Source: Pseudomonadota bacterium
GTDB lineage: Bacteria; Desulfobacterota; Syntrophorhabdia; Syntrophorhabdales; Syntrophorhabdaceae
Length of the DNA: 64,000 bases
Direction: 5' to 3'
Assembly: GCA_026388315.1 (NCBI GenBank)
Contig: JAPLKA010000021.1
Span: forward strand, 1 to 64,000
Shown here: piece after piece, positions 1 through 9,938 of the stretch
Position numbering within the stretch: position 1 is the first letter of the stretch
Layout: the number at the start of each line of letters is the position of its first letter
Position numbers and translations under genes: made by a program
The notes under the pieces: model-generated
What the model saw: only the letters and a program-made list of their open reading frames with translations
Database searches by the model: none
What the model was told of the DNA's origin: nothing

Positions 1-3000
1 AGCTACCTGATAGCCCGTAGATGGGGTTATTGCATAGTTCTGAGAGGTGCCCTGATTCACAGTGATTGCACCAGAAGGAGTGATTGAGCCGTTTTCGCCC
101 GCTGATGCAGTGATGGTATGAGTGACAATATCGAACGCTGCCGAGATCGTATGGTTTGCGGACACATTAGTAAATGTGTAAGTTGACACCGCACCGACAG
201 AACTTCCATCGACAAGGACATCAGTAATGCTGTAGTTTGTAGCCGGAGTAATCGTATAATGCCGGGAAGCTCCATAATCCGCAGATGCCACACCGGTCGG
301 TGAAATAGAACCGTTCTCGCCCGATGAAGCTGTAATAGTATAGGTGTTAATACCAAACGTTGCCGAGATCGTATGGTTTACGGTTATATCGGTAAACTCA
401 TATATACTCACCGCACCGACAGAAACACCGTCAACGAGGACATCAGCTATACTGTAGTTTGCAGCCGGAGTGACTATATAGGTCAGTGAAGCACCATGAG
501 TTACAGATGTCACACCGGTCGGCGAAACTGAACCGTTAGTACCGGAAGAAGCCGTGATGGTATAAGTGATAATATCGAACGTTGCAGAGATCGTATGAGA
601 GACTGCTACGTTGTTGAATGTATACGTACTGACTGCACCGACAGAAACGCCGTCCACGAGGACATCGGCTACCTGATAGCCCGTAGATGGGGTTATTGCA
701 TAGTTCTGAGAGGTGCCCTGATTCACAGTGATTGCACCAGAAGGAGTGATTGAGCCGTTTTCGCCCGCTGATGCAGTAATGGTGTGAGTGGCAATATCGA
801 ACGTTGCCGAGATCGTATGGTTTGCGGACACATTAGTAAACTCATATGTACTCACCGAAAATAGAGGAAATCCAACCGAAGCACCATCGACAAGAATATC
901 AACAATGCTGTAGTTTGTAGCCGGAGTGATTGTATATGCCTGAGAACCCCCATGAGTTACAGATGTAGAACCCGAAGGGGTTATAGAACCGTTGGCACCC
1001 GCAGAGGAAATAATGGCGTAAGTATTAATAGAGAAAGTAGCGGATATAGTATGAGGGGCAGTCACATTAGTGAACTCATATGTACTCACCGCACCAACCG
1101 AAACGCCGTCGACAAGGACGTCAACTATACTGTAGTTTGCAGCCGGAGTGATTGTATAGTTCTGAGAACCCCCATGAGTTACAGATGTAGAACCCGAAGG
1201 ACTGATTGCCCCGTTTTCACCGAATGAAGCTGCAATAGTGTAGGTGTTAATACCGAACGCTGCCGAGATCGTATGGTTTACGGATACATTAGTAAATGCA
1301 TAAGTTGACACCGCACCGACAGAAACGCCGTCGACAAGGACATCGGTAACGCTGTAGCCTGTAGCCGGAGTGATTGTATATGCCCGTGAAGCACCGTGAG
1401 TTACAGATGTAGGACCCGAAGGACTGATTGCCCCGTTTTCGCCCGCTGAGGATATAATTGTGTAGGTTGCCACTTTAAATGTTGCAGATATCGTATGTGA
1501 GGCAACCACATTGTCAAAAGCATAAGCTGTTACCACACCCACCGAACTTCCATCTATGAGGACATCCTCAACCTGGTAACCTTCAGAAGGAGTGATTGTA
1601 TAGGACTGAGAAGCGCCCTGGTTTACAGATGTCACACCGGTCGGCGAAACTAAACCGTTAGTACCGGATGAAGCCGTGATGGTATGAGTAGCAACCCCAA
1701 ATGTGGCACTGATTGTATGGGTCGCAGATACATCGGTAAAATTGTATGTGTTTACCGCTCCGACCGAAACGCCGTCAACAAGAACATCAGTTACTTTATA
1801 GCCTGTGGCCGGAGTGATTGTATAGGACTGAGAAGCTCCCTGATTTACCGTTGTCACACCGGAAGGAGTGATTGAACCATTTTCGCCCGATGAAGCCGTG
1901 ATGGTAAAACTCTGAACTTCGTAGCGGACAATTACAATACCGGAACCACCATAACCCGGGGTGCCAAAATTATACCTTCCACCGCCACCGCCACCGGTAT
2001 TGGGAGTGCCATTCTTAGTTTCGTTCCCCCCGCCGCCAATTCCACCCATTGCACCCCAACCGCTTGCTCCACCACCGCCACCGGCGCCGTAATATACAGG
2101 GGTTCCAGAGATCGCGGTAGCAATCCCGGGGCCTCCGTGTCCTTTCACCTGCCAATCAAGCCCACTGGTATTGCTACCGGCACCCCCCGCTCCGCCGCCT
2201 CCGCCGCTCTGTAGAGAGCAATAGGGGTACCAAGTCATTCCAGAACTTCCCGGAAGGAGTATTCCGCCAGGATTATTCTGGGGAGCTCCGCTTGCTCCAC
2301 CTGACCCGCCGCAATCGCGATCGCTGCCTGTCCTGCCGTTTCCTCCAGGAGGAGCAGTTATTGATGAAAATGCAGAACTATTTTCCCCCGCGCCTACTGT
2401 CACAGATATGTTCCCTATGCTTATTGACAGCGAACCTTGCATGACTCCGCCTCCGCCTCCGCCACCATAAGTATACCCCGAGCCTGAGCCTCCGCCACCC
2501 ATACCACGTCCGCCGCCGCCAACCACCAGGTACTCGGCGTCTCCACCCCGAGTTACGGTAAGCGTACCGGAACCGGTAAAGGTATGCATTTTATAGTTAC
2601 CACTATATGTTACCGTGCCGCCCGTGGCGACAACGTAGGTTTTTTCGGTAAATGTAACAGATATTGTATGATTTGCGGTTATATTGGAGAAGTTGTAGCT
2701 TGTTACCGCACCGACAGAACTTCCGTCAACAAAAACATCGGCTACTTTATAGCCTGTGGCCGGAATGATTGTATAGGCCTGTGAAGCGCCATAATTTAAT
2801 GGGGTCACACCGGAAGGAGTGATTGAACCGTTTGCGCCTGAAGAAGCCGTGAGCGTATAGGTAGCTGTTGTGAATGTGGCACTGATTGTATGGGTCGCAG
2901 ATACATCACTGAAAGTGTATGCGCTTACCGCTCCGACCGAAACGCCGTCAACAAGGACATCTGCTACCAGAAAGCCTGCAGCCGGAGTAATTGTATAGTT

Positions 3001-4600
3001 CTGAGAAGCGCCCTGAGTTACTCTTGTCACCCCGGTCGGAGAGACTGAACCATTAGCACCCGAAGAAGCTGTGAGCGTATAGGTAACTGTTATAAATGTC
3101 GCGCTTATCGTATGGTTAGCAGTCACATTGCTAAATGTATATGTGTTTACTGCACCAACTGATACCCCATCAACAAGGACATCTGAAATCTGATAGCTAT
3201 TATCGGGTGTAATTGTATAGCTCTGTGAAGCTCCCGAAATTACTGTGGTTGCACCGGGAGGACTGATGCTGCCATTGGCACCAAAAGATGAGAGAATGGC
3301 AATGTGTTCGAGTTCATAACGGACAATTACGATACCGGAACCGCCGGCACCGCCTAACGCACTCAGGGCAACAGTCCATCCACCACCCCATCCACCGCCA
3401 CCGCCACCGCCTCCGGTATTTGCCGATCCGGAAATACCAGCAGAAATAGAAGATCCGTAATATCCTCCTCTACCTCCACCGCCTAAGCCACCAATTCCTG
3501 AATCATTGTAGATACAAGCAGCACCACCACCACCGCCGCCTGCATAATATGTAGATACACCAGAAATAGATGAGACTTGCCCGGTTCCGCCATTGATTTT
3601 AACGGTACATCCTTCACAATGGTTTGGAGATGATCCAAAAGCAGCAGATGCAGCTCCTCCTCCGCCGCTGCCATGACTATAACCAAAAGAACCTTCTCCG
3701 CCGGCGTATCCCTGTCCGGGAACTCCAGTTCCAGTAATTAGTTCATTTCCTATTCCTAAAGGAGGTGCACTTGTATTATTACCAGTTCCTCCTCCTGAAC
3801 CACCGTTGCTTCCCCTTGTTGCTCCGCCATTTATTCCTCCTCCACCGCCGCCTATAGCGGTTATCGAGTTGAAAACAGAGTTTGAACCATTAGTTCCTTG
3901 AGTAAGTGCACTGCTTATTCCGCCACTGCCTACTGTTACCGTTTTGCTTCCAATAGACAAAGAAGACATTCCGTTGAGAAAACCACCCGCACCTCCACCA
4001 CCACTGGCATTGCTGCCGCCGCCCGCACCGCCGCCTGCAACAACCAGGTACTCGGCATCGCCGTTCTGGGTAACATTCAGCGTACCAGAATCGGTAAAGG
4101 TGTGGATCTTATAATTACCATCGTAAGTTACCGTGCCGCCTGTAGCGAACGTATATGTTTTTTCAGCAAAGACGGCAGATATTGCATGGTTTGCATTTAG
4201 ATTAGAGAAGGTATATGCTGCCATTGTACCAACGCTTATCCCATCTATAAGGACGCTGCTTATTTTATAACCACTATTGGGTGTTATAAAATAAGTTTGA
4301 GAAGCACTCTGGTTTTTTGTGGTTACGCCAGCGGGGCTGATAGTGCCGTTGGCGCCTGCCGAAGCAGTAATTGAATAAGCATTAACGCCAATATCGAAAG
4401 TAGCAGATATTGTATGATTTGCAGACACATTAGTAAAAGTATATGCACCACCCGTTCCTGCACTTGACCCATCTATAAGAACATCAACAATCCTATAACT
4501 ATTGGCCGGGGTAATAACATAAGACTGGGAAGCGCCAAAATCTACCGTTGTTGCGCCGGTCGATGAGATTGACCCGTTGTCGCCGGAAGAAGCCGTGATA
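1..4600 (-). repeat. InlB-like repeat array, about 222-bp units, interrupted by two glycine-rich modules
   Basis: The codons for VDG..VG recur near 206, 428, 652, 884, 1112, 1330, 1555, 1777, 2727, 2947, 3169, 4234 and 4472, a period of about 222 bp inside each block. Positions 1-178 and about 668-845 are almost identical, showing recent duplication or gene conversion of a three-unit block. A fourteenth unit in the neighbouring gene lies near 7848. The array is within coding sequence and should be prone to unit-number change and to misassembly. Confidence 0.9.
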
Positions 4601-5349
4601 GTAAATCTTTGGATTTCATAACGAACAATCACAATGCCGGAACCACCATACCCCGGGCTCCCTTGATTTGAAGACCCACCGCCGCCTCCGCCCGTGTTGG
4701 CGGTACCCCACCCCCCATTCTGACTCTGATACCCCCCTCTTCCTCCACCACCAAGTCCTCCGGGGTATGGAGTATTATCATAATAACTTTTTCCCCCTCC
4801 TCCACCGCCGGCATAATAGGCAGATGTTCCAGAGATCGTAGAAGCATTCCCGTTTGCCCCTGCTCCGTTCGAGGTATTATATACTCCTTTTACACCTCCG
4901 GTAGCGGTTATTGATGAAAATACAGAATTATATCCATTGCTTTTTGTAAGTCCACCATCACCTACAGTCACGGCAAGGTTGCCGGTACTAACAGCAAGCG
5001 TTCCGCTAAGAACGCCGCCTCCCGCTCCGCCGCCGCCGCCACTGTACAAGTCATTACTGTTGTTACCACCACCACCTCCTGCCACTACCAGATACTCAAC
5101 ATTCCCGGATTCGGTAACGTTCAGCGTACCGGAACCGGTAAAGGTATGAATTTTATAGTTACCGTCGTAGGTAATCGTGCCGCCCGTGGCATCTGTTGCA
5201 TATGCCGGCAGAGACACAGAAAGCATAAATATCATTGCCATCGCTAAAAGGATAGAGCAGCTTTTAACCTTCGGGTACCCGCCGCTTGCGGGTGCTGAGC
5301 CCCTACCCTTTGACCTTTCATCTTTAACCTTCTTCCCTGTCTTTTTCAT
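1..5349 (-). CDS. Giant secreted glycine-rich / InlB-like repeat protein (3' end cut by window edge)
   Basis: The frame is open from an ATG at 5349 to position 1, at least 1783 codons, so the C-terminus lies outside the window. Residues 1 to about 50 form a Lys/Arg-rich leader and a hydrophobic signal segment ending near PAYA. Three glycine-rich modules follow, each opening with EYLVVAGGG and closing with GGSGIVIVRYE. Between and after them lie 13 complete units of about 74 residues plus a partial one; each carries VDGVSVGAVSTY and NHTISATF, as in divergent InlB/Flg_new-type B-repeats. The protein is probably a surface adhesin or secreted fibre. It sits 31 bp downstream of the stop of a paralogue with a nearly identical leader, beyond the conjugation genes. 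The role is inferred from domain type only. Confidence 0.85.
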   Translation of the reverse strand, partial: MKKTGKKVKDERSKGRGSAPASGGYPKVKSCSILLAMAMIFMLSVSLPAYATDATGGTITYDGNYKIHTFTGSGTLNVTESGNVEYLVVAGGGGGNNSNDLYSGGGGGAGGGVLSGTLAVSTGNLAVTVGDGGLTKSNGYNSVFSSITATGGVKGVYNTSNGAGANGNASTISGTSAYYAGGGGGGKSYYDNTPYPGGLGGGGRGGYQSQNGGWGTANTGGGGGGSSNQGSPGYGGSGIVIVRYEIQRFTITASSGDNGSISSTGATTVDFGASQSYVITPANSYRIVDVLIDGSSAGTGGAYTFTNVSANHTISATFDIGVNAYSITASAGANGTISPAGVTTKNQSASQTYFITPNSGYKISSVLIDGISVGTMAAYTFSNLNANHAISAVFAEKTYTFATGGTVTYDGNYKIHTFTDSGTLNVTQNGDAEYLVVAGGGAGGGSNASGGGGAGGFLNGMSSLSIGSKTVTVGSGGISSALTQGTNGSNSVFNSITAIGGGGGGINGGATRGSNGGSGGGTGNNTSAPPLGIGNELITGTGVPGQGYAGGEGSFGYSHGSGGGGAASAAFGSSPNHCEGCTVKINGGTGQVSSISGVSTYYAGGGGGGAACIYNDSGIGGLGGGGRGGYYGSSISAGISGSANTGGGGGGGGWGGGWTVALSALGGAGGSGIVIVRYELEHIAILSSFGANGSISPPGATTVISGASQSYTITPDNSYQISDVLVDGVSVGAVNTYTFSNVTANHTISATFITVTYTLTASSGANGSVSPTGVTRVTQGASQNYTITPAAGFLVADVLVDGVSVGAVSAYTFSDVSATHTISATFTTATYTLTASSGANGSITPSGVTPLNYGASQAYTIIPATGYKVADVFVDGSSVGAVTSYNFSNITANHTISVTFTEKTYVVATGGTVTYSGNYKMHTFTGSGTLTVTRGGDAEYLVVGGGGRGMGGGGSGSGYTYGGGGGGGVMQGSLSISIGNISVTVGAGENSSAFSSITAPPGGNGRTGSDRDCGGSGGASGAPQNNPGGILLPGSSGMTWYPYCSLQSGGGGGAGGAGSNTSGLDWQVKGHGGPGIATAISGTPVYYGAGGGGGASGWGAMGGIGGGGNETKNGTPNTGGGGGGRYNFGTPGYGGSGIVIVRYEVQSFTITASSGENGSITPSGVTTVNQGASQSYTITPATGYKVTDVLVDGVSVGAVNTYNFTDVSATHTISATFGVATHTITASSGTNGLVSPTGVTSVNQGASQSYTITPSEGYQVEDVLIDGSSVGVVTAYAFDNVVASHTISATFKVATYTIISSAGENGAISPSGPTSVTHGASRAYTITPATGYSVTDVLVDGVSVGAVSTYAFTNVSVNHTISAAFGINTYTIAASFGENGAISPSGSTSVTHGGSQNYTITPAANYSIVDVLVDGVSVGAVSTYEFTNVTAPHTISATFSINTYAIISSAGANGSITPSGSTSVTHGGSQAYTITPATNYSIVDILVDGASVGFPLFSVSTYEFTNVSANHTISATFDIATHTITASAGENGSITPSGAITVNQGTSQNYAITPSTGYQVADVLVDGVSVGAVSTYTFNNVAVSHTISATFDIITYTITASSGTNGSVSPTGVTSVTHGASLTYIVTPAANYSIADVLVDGVSVGAVSIYEFTDITVNHTISATFGINTYTITASSGENGSISPTGVASADYGASRHYTITPATNYSITDVLVDGSSVGAVSTYTFTNVSANHTISAAFDIVTHTITASAGENGSITPSGAITVNQGTSQNYAITPSTGYQVA

Positions 5350-5380
5350 CTTCTATACCTCCCTGGAATTATAAGCAGTA

Positions 5381-8300
5381 TTACCTTGTAACCGTAATCT
5401 CTTTTGTAAATTCGGCTTCTGCGCCGGAATCGTCCGTCGCTTTAAGGCCGATGTTGTATGTGCGTGTCGCCGGCGCCTTGAATGATATGTTACCAGAACC
5501 GTTCCTGTAGTCCCTGCCGTCGTCCAGATTCCATTTGTATGAAGAAATCCTTCCGTCCGGGTCAGTGCATTTTGCCTTCAGATACACATAATAGCCCTCA
5601 CCCGATATGTGGTCGATGGTGCAAGTCGGAGGTTGATTCGGAACCACCGTAATATCAATAAAATCGGTCGCAGCCGCGCCGCTTTTCATGGTTGCCGTAA
5701 AGGTAACGGTATGATCTCCCGGTTCACTGAAGGAAGCCCTCAGGTATTCAGACTTCGTGTTTTCAACGGTAACCCCGTCTATCTTCCATACATGGCTTTC
5801 AATCCTGTCGAGAGCTGTTTTTCCTGCTATAGTGCTTCTTATGTAGATATCGAGCGGGGCCCTCATGGTCTTGTTCGATGCAGAGACTTTGAACCCGATT
5901 TTTACAGGAGACGCGCCAACGGTTATCGTCACATTGTCCGTTATTGTATTGTCATACTGGTCTGTCGCAGTCATCGTTACATTATATGTGCCTATCTTCG
6001 TAAAAAGATGATGGACAATCGTATTGTCAGTTGTCAGTGTCTCTCCATCACCGAAATTCCAGTTGTAGGTAATGCGGTACTGAAGCCCCATGATCTTTTT
6101 AACCGTATAATCGATATTTAAGGTCACATTGTATGGCCCTAACCCTTCCGTCCTTTTCACATTAATTTTCGGAGCGGGGAAAATGTAGCCCACTGCCGTG
6201 ATTTTAATCGCTGATGTTTTTAATGTTTCTTCCCTGTGACCATCAACCCATCCTTCGCATTGAAGCGTATTTGTTCCTTCTGCGGTCGGGGTCATCGTCA
6301 CCTCTCTGCCATCCACAGTAGAGTTATCCGGCAAGATCCATCTCGTAACCACATTCAAGGCACTGAACCGGGCAGGTATCACGGCGGTATAGGTGTACTC
6401 TTCACCAACAAATACTGCCTTCTGCCCCGATATACCAACGGGGATTCCGGGAAGTTCGACTGCGTTTACGGCAAATGTTGTCTTTCTTGTCAATTCTGTC
6501 CCTGTGAGGATTGTTTCCGCCTCTAACTCATATTTTCCCGGAGACGCGAAGATTGCATTCAGCGTATCCCCTGCCGTTTCCTCTCCGTTGTATCGCCATT
6601 TTACCGTGCATTTGGCAGCATCCAGGCATGCCGCCTCCGCTTTATATGTGTTTCCTGTATCAATGTACACAGTTCTGGCGCCCGTTATGACGGGAGCCAT
6701 GGTCTTCTCTCCTACTACTTTGACAGATTTTGTTACCTCTTTTTTTATCGAAGGCGATTCTATCAACGATGCCACCAAACGTACTGCCATCGTGCCTTCC
6801 TTGCCCGCCGTGATATTTGCTGAACCGCCTTTCGCTACCGCACTGCTGCCCACCAGCCAGTCAAAAGCCAGTGTCCCCCACAGCGGCGCATTCCCCTGAA
6901 CAGTACATGTAAATGATTCTTTCGACAGTATCTGGTCAGGGCACGTTACCTCCGCCGTAATCGGATTGTCCAGGACATTGAGCTGCATTTGCCTGTTCGC
7001 CACTATCAAGGGTAATTCCCTGGCGAATGCTTTTACTGTAACGGTTTTTTCCCCGGGGGTATTGAATATAATACCCGTGTGTGTACCCTCCGGGTCACTA
7101 ATCTGCCCGCCGACAGCACTCCACAGAAGTTTCAGGGTACCTTCCGATGATCCGGCGCTTATGGAGCAATTCACCTGCTGCCCCATATACACCTCTTCTT
7201 CGGTACAGCCCGCGTTGTAAACTGTAGGAGGCGGGAACACCACGGTGATGTTTGCCACCTTCTCAATAAACAAAAACGGGGCCTCCTGGATATACATCTT
7301 TACCCTGGTGGAATGATTACCTACCGTGCCGAAAAGTGCATTTGCCATAGCCGTGTTGTTTGCGCCTACTATGTTGCCGCCCGCATCGGTATTCCACAGA
7401 AAAGAGATTTCCCCCCAATTGGAGGACCCTACGGCAGTGCAGGCTGTCTGCGTGTTCATGTCTGTTGCTGCGGGGCAATTGACGGTGAGAGACATATTCA
7501 CCGGTGTTACCTCTACCGGGGCATTAGCCGTTATTGTCCTGGACGGATCTTCAATGATACTTACTATCACGCTTACCAGTTTAGTCCCTGTTCCTCCTGT
7601 AAAGGCAACCGAAGTTGAGGCATCAGTGGGCGTTCCCGCACTTCCGCCCGGTACGGTCCATGCGTACTTGAGCGTGCCGGCTGCTGCCGAGGCGGATACA
7701 GTGCAGGTGCCTGCCTGCCCGGTATGAAGGGAAGCTGGACATGACACACTGTTAATAGTGGGAAGCTGATAAGTAAACGTTGCCGAGATCGTATGGTTCT
7801 CGGACACATTATTGAATGTGTATGATGATACCGCTCCGACAGAAACGCCGTCCACGAGGACATCAGCTACCAGAAAGCCTGTGGCCGGAGTGATTGTAAA
7901 GGTCTGAGAAGCGCCCTGAAGCACTTTGATTGCACCGGTCGGTGAAATTAAACCGTTAGTACCGGAAGATGCAGTAATTGAAAACAAGGCAGGGTATATT
8001 GTTCCAACATTGTAACCGTTTACACTAATGTTGCTATTCGCTAAATTAATATTGTTCACAGTCGGGGTAAATATTTTGATTCTTCCTCCACCCCCGTCAG
8101 TTCCTCCGTTGGCAGTAAGAGATCCGCTCACAACTACAGCTGGTGCATCTAATAAGATACCCCCTCCGGATGAACCACCACCAAAACCACCCCTTACATT
8201 AACATAACTACTGCTTCCACCGGATGCTCCAGAGTCTCCATTGGCAGTAATACTGCCAGATACTGAGAGATTGCCTGCAGCTTTTAAAAGAATCCCTCCA

Positions 8301-8992
8301 CCACCAGGTTTTCCGACCCATCCAGTACCGCCGCTTGTATTGTTAGACCATCCGCCTCCGCCTCCTCCTCCACCGCCGCTGCCCATATCAATATCATAAC
8401 CATTACGTGTCCCGTAAATGGGACCTGCACTTCCTCCACCGGGACCGGCGGAGCCTCCTGCTCCGCCACCGTTATAACCTGTTCTGCCAAATCCTCCATG
8501 ACTGCCACCGCCTCCGCCGCCGCCGCCATCCCCGGGCCAGGCATCTGAAGATGATGACCCGTTACTTCCTTTGCCGCCGCCGTGCAAGCCGCCGGCGCCT
8601 CCGCCTCCCCCTTTATATGTAAGGTTACCAAAGGTTCCACCTGCACCACCGGCATATCCTTTGAGGTCGCCATTAAGGGTTCCAGCAATATTTATCGTTA
8701 CTGCATGTATTTCCAGAAGTGTCCCAGCTTCAACATTAACAGTGGTTCCTGCAGGAATAGTAAATGTTCCTACATTGATATATTTCCCGGTCAATGTCGA
8801 TCCATTTGCCGGAGTAAAATCAGCGCCTGCATAATCAGTATCTCCATAAACCGGCAGAGACACAGAAAGCATAAATATCATTACAATCGCTAAAAGGCTG
8901 AAGCAGCTTTTAGCCTTCGGATACCCGCTTGCGGGTGCTGAGCCCCTGCCCTTTGACCTTTCACCTTTAACCTTCTTCCCTGTCTTTTTCAT
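5381..8992 (-). CDS. Secreted glycine-rich / InlB-repeat / PKD-domain protein
   Basis: This 1203-residue protein starts with a leader almost identical to that of the downstream giant gene. A hydrophobic segment ends near SLPVYG. Residues 90-310 are very glycine-rich, followed by one InlB-like unit (VDGVSVGAVSSYTF, NHTISATF). A long series of Ig-like/PKD-like beta domains follows; a clear PKD carries NFGDGETLTT near residue 980, and a last one carries CTDPDGRISSYKW near the C-terminus. No LPXTG or beta-barrel anchor is seen. It is probably an extracellular adhesin or fibre carried as element cargo, perhaps helping mating contacts. The start has GGAGG about 10 bases upstream, overlapping the end of the preceding gene. 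Confidence 0.85.
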   Translation of the reverse strand: MKKTGKKVKGERSKGRGSAPASGYPKAKSCFSLLAIVMIFMLSVSLPVYGDTDYAGADFTPANGSTLTGKYINVGTFTIPAGTTVNVEAGTLLEIHAVTINIAGTLNGDLKGYAGGAGGTFGNLTYKGGGGGAGGLHGGGKGSNGSSSSDAWPGDGGGGGGGGSHGGFGRTGYNGGGAGGSAGPGGGSAGPIYGTRNGYDIDMGSGGGGGGGGGWSNNTSGGTGWVGKPGGGGILLKAAGNLSVSGSITANGDSGASGGSSSYVNVRGGFGGGSSGGGILLDAPAVVVSGSLTANGGTDGGGGRIKIFTPTVNNINLANSNISVNGYNVGTIYPALFSITASSGTNGLISPTGAIKVLQGASQTFTITPATGFLVADVLVDGVSVGAVSSYTFNNVSENHTISATFTYQLPTINSVSCPASLHTGQAGTCTVSASAAAGTLKYAWTVPGGSAGTPTDASTSVAFTGGTGTKLVSVIVSIIEDPSRTITANAPVEVTPVNMSLTVNCPAATDMNTQTACTAVGSSNWGEISFLWNTDAGGNIVGANNTAMANALFGTVGNHSTRVKMYIQEAPFLFIEKVANITVVFPPPTVYNAGCTEEEVYMGQQVNCSISAGSSEGTLKLLWSAVGGQISDPEGTHTGIIFNTPGEKTVTVKAFARELPLIVANRQMQLNVLDNPITAEVTCPDQILSKESFTCTVQGNAPLWGTLAFDWLVGSSAVAKGGSANITAGKEGTMAVRLVASLIESPSIKKEVTKSVKVVGEKTMAPVITGARTVYIDTGNTYKAEAACLDAAKCTVKWRYNGEETAGDTLNAIFASPGKYELEAETILTGTELTRKTTFAVNAVELPGIPVGISGQKAVFVGEEYTYTAVIPARFSALNVVTRWILPDNSTVDGREVTMTPTAEGTNTLQCEGWVDGHREETLKTSAIKITAVGYIFPAPKINVKRTEGLGPYNVTLNIDYTVKKIMGLQYRITYNWNFGDGETLTTDNTIVHHLFTKIGTYNVTMTATDQYDNTITDNVTITVGASPVKIGFKVSASNKTMRAPLDIYIRSTIAGKTALDRIESHVWKIDGVTVENTKSEYLRASFSEPGDHTVTFTATMKSGAAATDFIDITVVPNQPPTCTIDHISGEGYYVYLKAKCTDPDGRISSYKWNLDDGRDYRNGSGNISFKAPATRTYNIGLKATDDSGAEAEFTKEITVTR

Positions 8993-8995
8993 CTT

Positions 8996-9376
8996 CTATA
9001 CCTCCGTGGTATTATATGCGGTTATCATTGTCTTGCAGACGTTCCCATCTTTATCTGCTGCCCGTATATCCCCGCTATTGGAGCACATTTTCCTATCAGA
9101 AAAAGGCGTAGCCGTATTTAGGCCTACATCGTTGGCCTTTGATTTCCTTGGGGTTTCAAACCGGAGAAATACATTGGTCAGTGCCCCATTAGGCAAAGCT
9201 TCATCAGTAGCGGCATTCGGGACAACAAGCCGTAATCTGTCCGGATAATCCGGCATATTAATCGTTTCTGCAGTCGCAAAATTAAGACAGCAGGCAAATA
9301 TCAGCATGATCGTTATGCACAACATTGCCCGTCTTCTCTTTAAGACCCCGGTTGTGTACCTTTGTTCCTTACCCAT
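8996..9376 (-). CDS. Small secreted hypothetical protein
   Basis: The protein has 126 residues. Residues 15-37 are hydrophobic and end in FATA, a probable signal peptide, leaving a mature part of about 90 residues. Two cysteines in the C-terminal half (CSNSGD and VCKT) could form a disulphide. I recognise no family. The start is supported by AAGGAGG a few bases upstream. It is the first gene of a unit with the two giant repeat proteins, only 3 bp from the next start, so it may be an export partner or minor component. The function is unknown. Confidence 0.6.
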   Translation of the reverse strand: MGKEQRYTTGVLKRRRAMLCITIMLIFACCLNFATAETINMPDYPDRLRLVVPNAATDEALPNGALTNVFLRFETPRKSKANDVGLNTATPFSDRKMCSNSGDIRAADKDGNVCKTMITAYNTTEV

Positions 9377-9484
9377 ACATCCTCCTTCACATAAATTGAC
9401 ATTAACGTATTACTATTTGCTGTATTACTACCTGCCGGGGAAGTAATAAGCATTCAGATAATTCGCACACATCAGGGAGGAATC

Positions 9485-9925
9485 ATGATAGTAACAACAG
9501 GATATATTGACCACAGGGATATAAAAGAATACTGCGGGATCGTTACCGCAAACCTTGTAGAAGGTCTCAATTTCGCCAGAGATTTTTTTGCATCTATCAA
9601 AGATTTTACCGGCGGACGAATTGAGGGCTATGAAAAAATGCTCGGCAGATGTGAGGATGAGGCATTTTCGCAACTGGCTCAGAACGCATCGCAGGTCGGC
9701 GCTGATACCGTCATGGGCGTAAGGTTCAACCTCGGCATATTCTCTCCCCACGAGAAGGGCACCGTGATTGGTATTAGTGTCTATGGGACAGCGGTTAAAC
9801 TGAAACAAGGCAACGCTGCAATAAAATGCCATGATGGAGGGAGTTACGACAGTCAACCGGACAATACAAGCCGGAAAGAATTTGTCGCCCCTGTAAGCGG
9901 AATCGGATTCGAGTGGGGCAAGTAA
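9485..9925 (+). CDS. YbjQ/UPF0145 family protein
   Basis: The 146-residue protein begins MIVTTGYIDHRDIKEYCGIV and contains NFARDFFASIKDFTGGR and AFSQLAQNASQVGAD, the hallmark segments of the UPF0145 family (PF01906), whose members assemble as pentamers and have no firmly known job. Usual length is about 105 residues; here the C-terminus carries about 40 extra residues. GGGAGG lies just upstream of the ATG. It is a lone plus-strand gene between minus-strand conjugation and adhesin units, which suggests an inserted cargo gene with its own promoter in 9377-9484. Confidence 0.8.
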   Translation: MIVTTGYIDHRDIKEYCGIVTANLVEGLNFARDFFASIKDFTGGRIEGYEKMLGRCEDEAFSQLAQNASQVGADTVMGVRFNLGIFSPHEKGTVIGISVYGTAVKLKQGNAAIKCHDGGSYDSQPDNTSRKEFVAPVSGIGFEWGK

Positions 9926-9938
9926 GAACGACCTGCTA

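Noticed and set aside
8284-8688. Overlapping minus-strand frames in glycine-rich regions of the giant genes
   Set aside because: Glycine codons (GGN) suppress stops in other frames; these are shadows.
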